DNA from: CAVSIP01 sp963728075 | GTDB lineage: Bacteria > Actinomycetota > Actinomycetes > JAFAQI01 > DASSKL01 | Assembly: GCA_963728075.1 (NCBI GenBank) | Contig: CAVSIP010000005.1 | Location: forward strand, 310,001 to 374,000 | Direction of reading: 5' to 3' | Length of the DNA stretch: 64,000 nt | Shown here: in pieces, positions 24,758 to 33,457 of the stretch | Numbering within the stretch: position 1 is the first letter of the stretch | How the letters are laid out: each line of letters starts with the position of its first letter | Notes under the pieces: generated by a model | The model's database searches: none | The model's input: only the letters and a program-made list of their open reading frames with translations | What the model was told of the DNA's origin: nothing | Made by a program: the position numbers and the translations under genes

Positions 24758-25507
24758 CTAGCCGCCTCGGCGGCGCAGGACGCGCTGGACGTGCGCCTCG
24801 ACGGCCGCAGCCGTACGCGGGTCGAGGAAGACGTCCGCGAACTCCTCGACGCTGCGCTCGATCGCCTCGGTCAGCGGCGCGTTCTGCCACACCTCGAACA
24901 GCCGCTTCTGCGCGGCCACGGCGACCGGCGAGTGCCGGGCGGCGCGGCGGACGAGCCCCTCCGTCGCGGTGCGCAGCTCGCTCAGCGGCACCACTGCGTT
25001 GACCAGGCCGGGCACGTCGGCAACCGGTACGGGGTCGCCGACGAGCAGCATCTCCTTGGCCTTGGCCAGCCCGACGTACTGCTGCAGCAGCGCCGCGTCG
25101 ATGACGGACGGGATGCCGACGTGGATCTCCGGCATCCCGAACATGGCGTGCTCCGCGGCGACGCGCAGGTCGCAGGCGAGCGCCAGCTCGAGCGCGGCAC
25201 CGAGGCAGTAGCCGTTCACCGCCGCGGCGGTCACCAGCGGCGAGCACCGTACGGCTCCGACGAGGTCGCGGACCTCGCCGATGAGGTCGCGCGCCTGGTC
25301 GCGGTCGAGCCCCACGAACGACTCGACGTGCATGCCGGCGCCGAACGCCCGCTCCCCCGCGCCGGTCACGACGATCGCCGAGCCGGGTGCCGTGTGGACG
25401 GCCTCTCGCGCGTCCCGGAGGTCGTCGCGGGTCAGCGCGTTGAGCTTCGCCGGCCGGTCCAGGGTGATCCAGCGGATCCCGTCCCGGTCCGCCACGCTCA
25501 CCGCCAT
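24758..25507 (-). CDS. Enoyl-CoA hydratase/isomerase family protein
   Basis: This is a 249-residue crotonase with oxyanion-hole segments RAFGAGMHVESF and NGYCLGAALELALACDLRVAAEHAMFGMPE. The Glu pair of classic hydratases is only partly conserved by eye (GMPEIHVG keeps the second). Its ATG shares one base with the stop of the CoA-transferase gene (TGATG), so the two are coupled. Together they would activate and hydrate an acyl-CoA. Confidence 0.87.
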   Translation of the reverse strand: MAVSVADRDGIRWITLDRPAKLNALTRDDLRDAREAVHTAPGSAIVVTGAGERAFGAGMHVESFVGLDRDQARDLIGEVRDLVGAVRCSPLVTAAAVNGYCLGAALELALACDLRVAAEHAMFGMPEIHVGIPSVIDAALLQQYVGLAKAKEMLLVGDPVPVADVPGLVNAVVPLSELRTATEGLVRRAARHSPVAVAAQKRLFEVWQNAPLTEAIERSVEEFADVFLDPRTAAAVEAHVQRVLRRRGG

Positions 25508-26685
25508 CAGACCGCCCCCGCCTCGTGCAGCGCCGCGATGCCCGCGGCGTCGTACCCGAGCTCGGCGAGCACCGCGTCGGTGTGCTCACCGAGGGCGGGC
25601 ACCGGGTCCATCCGCGGCGCGAACCCCGTCATCACCGGTACGGGCAGCAGCGCGTCCACGGCGCCGACCGGCGTGCCGACCGTCGCCCAGCGGTCGCGGG
25701 CGGCGAGCTGCGGGTGAGCGACGAACTCGGCGACCTCGTTGAGCCGCGCGCTCGCGATCTGCGCGCCGTCGAGCCGGCGCACCGCCTCGTCGACCGGCAG
25801 CCGCGCCATCGCCTCCGCGACCACCCGGTCGACCTCGGCCCGGTTGCGCACGCGCGCCTGGTTCGTCGCGTACGACGGGTCGGTCACCAGGTCCGGGCGG
25901 TCCAGCACCTGCTCGGCGAGACGCACCCACTCGCGGTCGTTCTGGATGCCGATGACGACCTGGTGGCCGTCGGCGGTCGGGTAGGCGTCGTACGGCGCGA
26001 TCGTCGGGTGGCTCAGCCCGGAGCGGGGCGGCGCGGTCCCGCCGTACCTCGTCGCGTAGAGCTGGTAGCCCATCCACTCCGCGAGCGCGTCGAACATGCT
26101 CACCTCGACAGCGGTCCCCTCCCCCGTGCGCTCGCGGGCGAGCAGGGCGGCGAGCACCGAGGAGTACGCGTACATCCCGGCGGCGATGTCGGCGGTCGGG
26201 ATGCCGGTCTTCGCCGGGTGCTCGGGCGTACCGGTGACGGACACCAAGGCCGTCTCGCACTGCACGAGCAGGTCGTACGCGCGCTTGTCGCGGTACGGGC
26301 CGGAGGACCCGTAGCCGCTCATGTCGCAGGTCACCAGCCGCGGGTGCGCGGCACGCAGGCTCGCGCTGTCCAGCCCCAGCCGGCCCAGCGCGCCCGGTGC
26401 GAGGTTCTGCAGGAAGACGTCCGCGCGGCCCACCAGCCGCCGCAGCACCTCCTGACCCCGCACCGACTTGATGTCCAGCGTCACCGACTCCTTGGAGCGG
26501 TTGAGCCAGACGAAGTGGCTGCCCATGCCGCGCACCTTGTCGTCGTACGCCCGCGCGAAGTCCCCGCCGTCCGGCCGCTCGACCTTGACCACCCGCGCGC
26601 CGAGGTCGGCGAGATGGCGGGTGGCGAGCGGCGCGGCGACCGCCTGCTCGAGCGCGACGACGGTGAACCCCTGCAGCGGCAGCAC
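25507..26685 (-). CDS. CaiB/BaiF family CoA transferase (class III)
   Basis: This 392-residue class III CoA transferase contains GARVVKVERPDGGDFAR near the N-terminus, LDIKSVRGQEVLRRLVGRADVFLQNLAPGALGRLG, and the catalytic-Asp region SGYGSSGPYRDKRAYDLLVQ. It moves CoA between carboxylic acids by a ping-pong mechanism through an aspartyl anhydride. It starts 27 bases from the divergent flavoprotein gene, with a perfect palindrome between them. Confidence 0.9.
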   Translation of the reverse strand: MLPLQGFTVVALEQAVAAPLATRHLADLGARVVKVERPDGGDFARAYDDKVRGMGSHFVWLNRSKESVTLDIKSVRGQEVLRRLVGRADVFLQNLAPGALGRLGLDSASLRAAHPRLVTCDMSGYGSSGPYRDKRAYDLLVQCETALVSVTGTPEHPAKTGIPTADIAAGMYAYSSVLAALLARERTGEGTAVEVSMFDALAEWMGYQLYATRYGGTAPPRSGLSHPTIAPYDAYPTADGHQVVIGIQNDREWVRLAEQVLDRPDLVTDPSYATNQARVRNRAEVDRVVAEAMARLPVDEAVRRLDGAQIASARLNEVAEFVAHPQLAARDRWATVGTPVGAVDALLPVPVMTGFAPRMDPVPALGEHTDAVLAELGYDAAGIAALHEAGAV

Positions 26686-26692
26686 GAGACCC

Positions 26693-26704
26693 GACAGTAC
26701 TGTC
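26693..26704. promoter_or_regulatory. Palindrome GACAGTACTGTC in a divergent promoter
   Basis: A perfect 12-base palindrome sits in the 26-base gap between the CoA-transferase and flavoprotein genes. Its AT-balanced core contrasts with the surrounding GC content, and its position would let one regulator control both directions. No regulator gene is adjacent. Confidence 0.45.
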
Positions 26705-26711
26705 CTCGGCT

Positions 26712-27680
26712 ATGCAGACCCGACTGACGGAGATGCTCGGCGTCGAGCACCCGGTGATGCTCGCCGGCATGGGCGGCGTGTCGTACTCGAAGCTCGTCGC
26801 GGCGGTGTCGGAGGCGGGCGGCTTCGGCTGCCTCGGCGCCTCCACGATGCGCCCGGACGAGATGGTCGAGGAGATGTCCGCCGTGCGGTCGATGACCGAC
26901 AAGCCGTACGGCGTCGACCTGCTCACCGCGATGCCCCAGGACATGCTCGCCAACGTGCAGAAGATCATCGACGGTGGCGCCTCGGTGTTCGTCGCCGGGC
27001 TGGGCGTGCCGCTCGACGTCATCGAGCTCTGCCACAAGAACGGGCTGCTCGTCATCAACATGTGCGGCAAGGTCATCCACGCCATCCGCGCCGTGGAGGC
27101 CGGTTGCGACATCGTGGTCGCGCAGGGCACGGAGGCCGGCGGGCACACCGGCCAGGTGGCGACGATGCCGCTGGTCCCGCAGATCGTCGACGCGGTCGGC
27201 GACAAGGTGCCGGTGGTCGCCGCCGGCGGCATCTTCGACGGCCGCGGGCTGGCTGCCGCGCTCGCGCTCGGAGCCGACGGCGTCTGGGTCGGCACCCGGT
27301 TCATCGCGACCCCCGAGGCGCGCGGCGTGCGCGGCTACAAGGACAAGCTGGTCGCCACCGCCGAGGACGGCACGGTCATCACCCGCGGCTACACCGGCAA
27401 GACGCTGCGGGCGATCCGCAACGACTACACCAACTGGTTCGAGCAGCACCCCGAGGCCACCAAGCCCTTCCCGCAGATGGCGATCGACTCCATCCAGGAC
27501 AAGCGCTGGCACCTCGGCGGCGACGAGGACACCCCGGACGTCGACCCGGACCGCGAGGGCTACCCGGCGGGGCAGGGTGTCGGGGCGATCGCCGGGCTGA
27601 AGCCGGCCGCGGAGATCGTCACCGAGATGGTCCAGCAGGCCGAGCAGGTGCTCGGCCGGCTGGCGCCGGCGAGGGCGTGA
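26712..27680 (+). CDS. NAD(P)H-dependent flavin oxidoreductase/nitronate monooxygenase family
   Basis: This is a 322-residue TIM-barrel FMN protein. It has GMGGVSYSKLVAAVSEAGGFGCLG at the N-terminal FMN site, AQGTEAGGHTGQ with the conserved His (H145) of class I nitronate monooxygenases and FabK-like reductases, and VVAAGGIFDGRGLAAAL for phosphate binding. In acyl-CoA clusters such proteins may act as enoyl-CoA reductases or detoxifying oxidases. It overlaps the thiolase-like gene (GTGA). The real substrate cannot be read from the sequence. Confidence 0.87.
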   Translation: MQTRLTEMLGVEHPVMLAGMGGVSYSKLVAAVSEAGGFGCLGASTMRPDEMVEEMSAVRSMTDKPYGVDLLTAMPQDMLANVQKIIDGGASVFVAGLGVPLDVIELCHKNGLLVINMCGKVIHAIRAVEAGCDIVVAQGTEAGGHTGQVATMPLVPQIVDAVGDKVPVVAAGGIFDGRGLAAALALGADGVWVGTRFIATPEARGVRGYKDKLVATAEDGTVITRGYTGKTLRAIRNDYTNWFEQHPEATKPFPQMAIDSIQDKRWHLGGDEDTPDVDPDREGYPAGQGVGAIAGLKPAAEIVTEMVQQAEQVLGRLAPARA

Positions 27681-29140
27681 CCGTGGTCGACGCCGAACGC
27701 GTACCGGTCGTCGTCGCCGCCGGCCAGGTCACCGAGCGCGACGCCGAGCCGCCGGCGGTCGACATCGCCGAGCAGGCCGCCCGTACGGCGCTCGAGCAGT
27801 GCCCCGGCCTGCGGGAGCGGATCGACCGGGTGACGGTCGTCGACATCCTCTCCGGCGCGCCGCAGGGCGTCGCCGGCCTGCTCGCCCGGCGGCTGGGCCT
27901 CGAACCCGGCGTGCACGAGTACACGGCCGCCGGCGGCAACACGCCCCAGTGGCTGGTGAACCGCGCCGCCGACGACATCCGCGCCGGCCGGCTGCGCGCC
28001 GCGCTGATCACCGGTGGCGAGTCGTCCTGGGACGTCCGGCGCCGCCCGCAGCAGGGCGGGGACGAGGGCCTCGAGCCCGACACGCTCGTCGGCGACAGCC
28101 GCCGCGGCATCAGCGACGAGGACCTCGCGGTCAAGCTCGCGATGCCGGCCCACATCTACCCGATGCTCGAGTCGGTGCGGGCGGCCGCCGCGGGGCACGA
28201 CCCGCAGCAGCACCGCGACCACATCGGCCGGCTGCTCGCGCCGTTCACCGAGGTCGCCGCCAAGCACCCGTACGCGTGGTTCGCGCAGGCGCGCAGCGCG
28301 GAGGAGATCGCGCAGCCGTCGCCGCAGAACCGGGTGACCGCCGAGCCGTACACGAAGCTCATGAACGCGTTCCCGTCCGTCGTCCAGGGGGCCGCGCTGG
28401 TCGTGACCTCGCTCGCCGAGGCACAGCGCGCCGGGGTGGCCGACCAGGCGGTCTACGTCTGGGGCGGGGCCGACGCCACGGACGTGTGGTTCCCGGTGCA
28501 GCGGCCCGACCTGGGCGCCTCGCCCGGCATCGCCACGGCCACCGGTATCGCGCTGTCCGCAGCGGGGGTGTCCGTCGACGACCTACGGATGCTGGACCTG
28601 TACTCGTGCTTCCCGGTGGCCGTGCAGATGGCCGCCGACGCGCTCGGGCTCGCCCACGACGACCCGCGGCGGCTCACGGTGACCGGCGGGCTGCCGTACT
28701 TCGGCGGCCCGGGCAACAACTACGTCTCCCACTCGATCGCGACGGTCGTCGATCGGCTCCGCGACGAGGGCGGCCTCGCCCTGGTCACCGGCCTCGGCTG
28801 GTACGCGACGAAGCACTCCGCCGGGGTGTACGGCGCCGAGCCGCCGCCGCAGGGCTACCGGTACGGCGACACCACCGAGCAGCAGCAGCGCATCGACGCG
28901 ACGGCGCTGCCGGTGGAGGCGCAGCCCGAGGGCGAGGCAACGGTCGCCGCGTCCACGGTCGTGTACGACAAGGGCGACGGGTCCGTACGGACGGTGTTCG
29001 CCTACCTCGACCTGCCCGGGGGCCGGCGTGCCGTGGCGACCGCGGCCGACGACGGCCTGCAGGCCCTTGCCGGGCGCAACCTGGTCGGGGCGCGCGTCCG
29101 GGTCGTCGGGTCGCCGCCGCAGTTCACCCTGGAGGGCTGA
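27677..29140 (+). CDS. Thiolase-like acetyl-CoA acetyltransferase family protein lacking the nucleophilic Cys
   Basis: This 487-residue thiolase-fold protein belongs to the SCP-x/thiolase-like group. Where thiolases have a CASG nucleophile after the first core repeat, this protein reads YTAAGGNTPQWLVNRAADDI, with no cysteine. The C-terminal GGPGNNYVSHS replaces the usual CxG loop, and LDLYSCFPVAVQ stands at the NEAF/HxxF region. It may bind acyl-CoA without Claisen chemistry or use another nucleophile. An extra C-terminal OB-like domain (about 400-487) is present. It starts at the GTG at 27677 overlapping the flavoprotein stop. Confidence 0.78.
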   Translation: MTVVDAERVPVVVAAGQVTERDAEPPAVDIAEQAARTALEQCPGLRERIDRVTVVDILSGAPQGVAGLLARRLGLEPGVHEYTAAGGNTPQWLVNRAADDIRAGRLRAALITGGESSWDVRRRPQQGGDEGLEPDTLVGDSRRGISDEDLAVKLAMPAHIYPMLESVRAAAAGHDPQQHRDHIGRLLAPFTEVAAKHPYAWFAQARSAEEIAQPSPQNRVTAEPYTKLMNAFPSVVQGAALVVTSLAEAQRAGVADQAVYVWGGADATDVWFPVQRPDLGASPGIATATGIALSAAGVSVDDLRMLDLYSCFPVAVQMAADALGLAHDDPRRLTVTGGLPYFGGPGNNYVSHSIATVVDRLRDEGGLALVTGLGWYATKHSAGVYGAEPPPQGYRYGDTTEQQQRIDATALPVEAQPEGEATVAASTVVYDKGDGSVRTVFAYLDLPGGRRAVATAADDGLQALAGRNLVGARVRVVGSPPQFTLEG

Positions 29141-29141
29141 G

Positions 29142-29984
29142 ATGGCCGCGCTGCGCGAGGGCACGGTCGAGGCGAACGGCGTCGAGTTCACCTACCTGGA
29201 GGCGGGCGAGGGGCCGCTGGCGCTGTGCCTGCACGGCTTCCCGGACACCGCGCACGGGTACCGCCACCTGCTGCCCGCGCTCGCGGACGCCGGCTTCCGC
29301 GCCGTCGCCCCGTTCATGCGCGGCTACGCGCCGACGTCCGTGCCCGCCGACGGCCGGTACGACGTCCCGACCCTGGCGGCGGACGCGAACGCGCTGCACG
29401 CCGCGCTCGGCGGCGGCTCCGACGCGGTGCTGGTCGGGCACGACTGGGGTGCGGCCGCCACGTACGCCGCGACGCGCACGCCCGGTCTGTGGCGGCGGGC
29501 GGTGACGATGGCCGTCCCGCCGACCGAGGCGTTCGGTGCCGCGCTGTTCACCTACGACCAGCTGAAGCGGTCGTTCTACATGTTCTTCTTCCAGACCCCG
29601 TTCGCCGACGGGGTCGTGCCGGCAGCGGACTTCGCGTTCATCGCCCGGCTGTGGGCGGACTGGTCCCCCGGGTACGACGCGAGCGACGACGTGGCGCGCG
29701 TCCGGGCGGCGCTGGCCGACCCGGCCAACCTGGCGGCGGCACTCGGCTACTACCGGGCGATGTTCGCCGGCAGCGACACCCCGGTCGGCGACGGGCCCGG
29801 CGTACCGACGCTCTACCTGCACGGGCGCGACGACGGCTGCATCGGTGTCGAGGTCGCCGACGGTGCGGAGCAGTTCCTGCCCGAGGGCTCACAGGTGCGG
29901 GTGGTCGACGCCGCCGGGCACTTCCTGCAGCTGGAGCGCCCGGACGAGGTGAGCCAGCTGGCCGCCGACTGGCTGCGGGCATGA
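29142..29984 (+). CDS. Epoxide-hydrolase-like alpha/beta hydrolase
   Basis: This 280-residue enzyme has the oxyanion motif HGFPD (31-35), an Asp nucleophile D101 in GHDWGAA (as in epoxide hydrolases and haloalkane dehalogenases rather than Ser esterases) and a C-terminal His in AGHFLQLE. The cap domain is helical (about 130-190). It starts one base after the thiolase-like gene and overlaps the next gene as ATGA, so it belongs to the same catabolic operon. Confidence 0.87.
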   Translation: MAALREGTVEANGVEFTYLEAGEGPLALCLHGFPDTAHGYRHLLPALADAGFRAVAPFMRGYAPTSVPADGRYDVPTLAADANALHAALGGGSDAVLVGHDWGAAATYAATRTPGLWRRAVTMAVPPTEAFGAALFTYDQLKRSFYMFFFQTPFADGVVPAADFAFIARLWADWSPGYDASDDVARVRAALADPANLAAALGYYRAMFAGSDTPVGDGPGVPTLYLHGRDDGCIGVEVADGAEQFLPEGSQVRVVDAAGHFLQLERPDEVSQLAADWLRA

Positions 29985-30763
29985 CGGCGCCGCGCGAGGT
30001 CACGGCGGTCAACTGGGCGCACGCGTCCGATAACAAGATCCACGACGACACGGTCGCGCGGCGGTTCGGCTTCACCGGCGGACTCGTCCCGGGCGTGGCG
30101 GTCTTCGCGTACATGACCAACCCGGTGGTGGCGGCGTACGGCCGGGGCTGGCTCGCGGACGGGCGCCTGCGTGCACGGTTCGCCTCACCGGTGTACGACG
30201 GCGAGCGCGTGGCGGTGGCGATGGACGGCGCGGGGGCGGTGACGGTCACGAACCCGGCCGGCGTCGTGTGCGCGACCGGCACCGCGGACCGCGGTGCGTG
30301 CCCGACCGCGGACCTGGACGTGCCGGTCGGCGAGGTGCCGGCCGAGCGGCCGGACGCCGCACCGGAGAACCTGCAGCCGGGCACCGTCCTCGGCACCCTG
30401 CGGCACGGCTTCCACGCGGAGACGGCCGGTGCGTACCTCGACAGCATCGGCGAGGACCTCGCGCTGTACCGCGACGAGGCCGTCGCGCACCCCGGCTGGC
30501 TCGTCCTCGACGCGAACAACGTGCTCGTCAGCAGCCGGCGGCTCGGCCCGTGGATCCACGTCGGCAGCGACGCGCACTACCTGCGGGCGGTCACCGACGG
30601 GCAGGACCTCGAGGTGCGCGCACGGGTGGCCGACCACTACGAGCGCAAGGGGCACCGGTTCGTCGACCTCGACGTCGTCACGTACGCCGACGGCGCCCCG
30701 GCGATGTACGTACGCCACACCGCCATCTACCGGCCCCGCCAGGTCGCCGAAGCGGAGCGCTGA
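29981..30763 (+). CDS. Hot-dog-fold protein (MaoC-like dehydratase-related)
   Basis: This 260-residue protein begins with ASDNKIHDDTVARRFGFTGGLVPGVAVFAY, which resembles the (R)-hydratase motif of MaoC-like double hot-dog proteins (DxxxHxD...GG..PG), and has a second half with ERKGHRFVDLDVVTY. It could hydrate or bind an enoyl-CoA in the pathway encoded by the preceding genes. The catalytic Asp/His pair is not the canonical spacing, so activity is uncertain. Confidence 0.65.
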   Translation: MTAPREVTAVNWAHASDNKIHDDTVARRFGFTGGLVPGVAVFAYMTNPVVAAYGRGWLADGRLRARFASPVYDGERVAVAMDGAGAVTVTNPAGVVCATGTADRGACPTADLDVPVGEVPAERPDAAPENLQPGTVLGTLRHGFHAETAGAYLDSIGEDLALYRDEAVAHPGWLVLDANNVLVSSRRLGPWIHVGSDAHYLRAVTDGQDLEVRARVADHYERKGHRFVDLDVVTYADGAPAMYVRHTAIYRPRQVAEAER

Positions 30764-30767
30764 CGGG

Positions 30768-32480
30768 TCACACGGCCGCCGGTGCTCCTCGCACCAGCCG
30801 CCCCGGCAGCGCCCCGGTCGGCTCACCACGCTCGTAGACGACCGACCCGGACACGACGGTGGCGAGGTAGCCGTCGGCGCGCTGGACCAGCCGCTTGCCG
30901 CCGGCCGGCAGGTCGAAGACCATCTGCGGCGCGTGCAGGGTCAGCCGCTCGAAGTCGATGACGTTGAGGTCGGCCTTCGCTCCCGGGGCGAGGACGCCCC
31001 GGTCGGTGAGCCCGACGGCCGCGGCGGTGTCGGAGGTCATCGCGCGTACGGTCCACGGCAGGTCCAGCCGCTCGCCGCGGCGGCGGTCGCGGCACCAGTG
31101 CGTGAGCAGCGTCGTGGGGAAGCTCGCGTCGCAGATCGTGCCGACGTGCGCGCCCCCGTCCGCGAGGCCGACGACGGTGTGCTCGTGCCGCAGCATCTGG
31201 CCGGCGACCTCGAGGTCGAAGTCGGTGTAGTTGAACAGCGGGAAGTACAGGAAGGCCCGACCGCCGTCGCCGAGCAGCAGGTCGTACGCGACCTCGTCCG
31301 GTTGCCGGCCCGCCTGCGCAGCGATCGCGGCGACGCTGGTGGCCGGGTCGGGCTCGTAGTCGGGCGGGTCGCCGAGGGGGAACATCTTGTCGTACCGGGC
31401 CAGGAACCCGGTGCCCTTCGCGCGCTGCCCCCGGCCCCAGGCGAGGACCCGCTCGCGGCGGGCCGGGTCCTGCAGCGCGGCGACCCGCTCGGCCAGCGGC
31501 AGGCCGGCGACCTCTGCGTACGCCGCCGCGCCGAGGAACGGGTGCAGCGTGGCCTGCAGCCCGAACAGTGCCCCGATCGGTCGCGGGGCCACCTGGGCGC
31601 GCACGGTCATCCCGTCGGCGACGGCCTGCTCGATGCCGGCGAGCAGCTCGCGCCAGTAGTCCGGGCGCTGGTCCACCTGGCTCACCGAGATGGACAGCGG
31701 ACGACCGGAGGCCTGCACCATCGCGCGCAGCCGGCCGAACTCCTCGGCGTAGTCGGGGAAGTCGGAGATGAGCTGCAGCACGCCGCGCCCGGTCTCGCCC
31801 ATCGCCCGGGCGATGCCGACGAGCTCGTCCTCCGCCGCGGTCAGCGTCGGCGTGGCGTCGCCCGTGCTGGTGCGGTGGTTGAGCGTCCGCGACGTGGTGA
31901 AGCCCAGCGCGCCTGCGGCGACGGCCTCGCGGACCAGCCGGCCCATCTCGGCGATGTCCTCGGGGGTGGCGGGGTCGCGCCGGGCGCCGCGCTCCCCCAT
32001 GACGTACAGGCGCAGTGCGCCGTGCGGCACCTGCGCGGCGACGTCGATGTCGTGCGGCACGCGCTCGACGGCGTCGAGGTACTCCGGGAAGGACTCCCAG
32101 TCCCAGCGCAGCCCCTCGTGCAGGGCGGCGCCGGGGATGTCCTCCACGCCCTCCATGAGCTCGACCAGGCGGTCGTGGTCGCGGGCACGTACCGGGGCAA
32201 AACCCACACCGCAGTTGCCCATGACGACCGTGGTCACGCCGTGCCAGGACGAGGGCGTGAGCCGGGCGTCCCAGGTCGCCTGCCCGTCGTAGTGGGAGTG
32301 GATGTCGACGAACCCCGGGGTGACGAGCGCGCCGTCGGCGTCGATCTCCTCGCGGCCGTCGCCGTCGACCCGGCCGACGGCGGCGATCACGCCGTCGCGT
32401 ACGGCGACGTCACCCGAGCGCAGCGGGACGCCGGTCCCGTCCGCGATCGTGCCGCCGCGCACCACCAGGTCGTAGGTCAT
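30768..32480 (-). CDS. Amidohydrolase (N-acyl-D-amino-acid deacylase-like)
   Basis: This is a 570-residue metal-dependent amidohydrolase. The N-terminal beta domain is followed by the metal motif DIHSHYDGQ (H61, H63). Later come GNCGVGFAPVR, VGLADGGAHVGTICDAS with a metal Asp, and a C-terminal composite barrel. It resembles D-aminoacylases and the larger actinobacterial amidohydrolases found near acyl-CoA genes. It faces the hot-dog gene convergently with a 4-base gap. Confidence 0.86.
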   Translation of the reverse strand: MTYDLVVRGGTIADGTGVPLRSGDVAVRDGVIAAVGRVDGDGREEIDADGALVTPGFVDIHSHYDGQATWDARLTPSSWHGVTTVVMGNCGVGFAPVRARDHDRLVELMEGVEDIPGAALHEGLRWDWESFPEYLDAVERVPHDIDVAAQVPHGALRLYVMGERGARRDPATPEDIAEMGRLVREAVAAGALGFTTSRTLNHRTSTGDATPTLTAAEDELVGIARAMGETGRGVLQLISDFPDYAEEFGRLRAMVQASGRPLSISVSQVDQRPDYWRELLAGIEQAVADGMTVRAQVAPRPIGALFGLQATLHPFLGAAAYAEVAGLPLAERVAALQDPARRERVLAWGRGQRAKGTGFLARYDKMFPLGDPPDYEPDPATSVAAIAAQAGRQPDEVAYDLLLGDGGRAFLYFPLFNYTDFDLEVAGQMLRHEHTVVGLADGGAHVGTICDASFPTTLLTHWCRDRRRGERLDLPWTVRAMTSDTAAAVGLTDRGVLAPGAKADLNVIDFERLTLHAPQMVFDLPAGGKRLVQRADGYLATVVSGSVVYERGEPTGALPGRLVRGAPAAV

Positions 32481-32493
32481 GGCGGCCACCCTG

Positions 32494-33393
32494 TCACTTC
32501 GGCTGCAGCGACTCCAGCGTCCTGGTGACGTCGGAGGTGAACTGCGTGTTGAACGCGGTGCCACTGCTGGTCGCGTGCTCCTTGACGACCAAGGAGCGAG
32601 ACGTGTCCACCCAGTCGTCCTGCTGGATCGTCATGTCGACGTTGTCGCCGGTGACGTGGATCGTGCTGTGCAGCACGATCGTCATCACCGCGTCGCCACC
32701 GACGGAGACAGTCTGGCCGGTCTTGGTGATCGCGCTGTCGACGTTGATCGTGTACTTGCCGTCGGTCGACGTCGCCCGCCACGACCAGGCCTTGTCCTGC
32801 GCCGGCGGCCAGGCGAGGAACAGCACGGGCTTGGCCGGCTTGAACTCCTCGTCGAAGCCCTGCCCGCTCATCTTCAGGTCGACGAGGTAGAGCCCGTCGG
32901 AGTGCTTCTCCAGCGTCTGCTCCTGGGTGCCGTTCGGGCCCTTCTGCGTGCTGTGCTGGCGGGCCCCGGACGGCGCGTCGACGGCGAGCGTCGAGGTGCC
33001 GGACAGGTCGCGGTTGCCGAGCGCGCTCTTGGCGCTGCCCCTGGTGTCGTACGTGTACGTCCCCGGCTTGGTCAGCACCGGCCCGGACGACGTGGACTGG
33101 CCGCCGTCCTCCTGCGTCTGGCCGCTGCTCGCGCCGCCGCCGGTGCCGGAGGCCTCCTGGCTCGGTACGGCGTCGTCCGCCCCGGTGGGCTGGCCGGGCT
33201 CCACCGTCGTGGGCTCGACCGCCGGCCCGCTCGTCGGGCTGCCGGTCGGTGCCGCGGTGGCCGTCGTCGAGCTGCTCGTCGACGAGGTCGGCTGCAGGTC
33301 GGTCGCGGTCGTCTTGCCACTGCCCCCGCCGCACCCCGTGGTCACGAGCGCGACGACGGCACAGGCGGACAGCATCCGGAGGGAGAGGGACAC
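32494..33393 (-). CDS. Secreted lipoprotein with LolA-like C-terminal domain
   Basis: This 299-residue protein has a lipoprotein signal ending in LVTTGC (Cys about residue 21), a long Thr/Ser/Pro/Gly linker (about 25-105), and a beta-rich domain (TYTYDTRGSAK ... LVDLKMSG ... TIHVTGDNVDMTIQQDDWV) suggestive of an outer-face lipid-carrier or sensor barrel. The GTG at 33393 follows TATCCT at -10 with 6 bases between, so it is likely leaderless. It runs tail-to-head into the amidohydrolase gene (13-base gap). Confidence 0.68.
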   Translation of the reverse strand: MSLSLRMLSACAVVALVTTGCGGGSGKTTATDLQPTSSTSSSTTATAAPTGSPTSGPAVEPTTVEPGQPTGADDAVPSQEASGTGGGASSGQTQEDGGQSTSSGPVLTKPGTYTYDTRGSAKSALGNRDLSGTSTLAVDAPSGARQHSTQKGPNGTQEQTLEKHSDGLYLVDLKMSGQGFDEEFKPAKPVLFLAWPPAQDKAWSWRATSTDGKYTINVDSAITKTGQTVSVGGDAVMTIVLHSTIHVTGDNVDMTIQQDDWVDTSRSLVVKEHATSSGTAFNTQFTSDVTRTLESLQPK

Positions 33394-33457
33394 ACCCGGA
33401 GGATAGGGGCCGGTGGCCCGAACCGCCCCGGAGGTGCAGGGCGCTAGGGTCCGGCGC

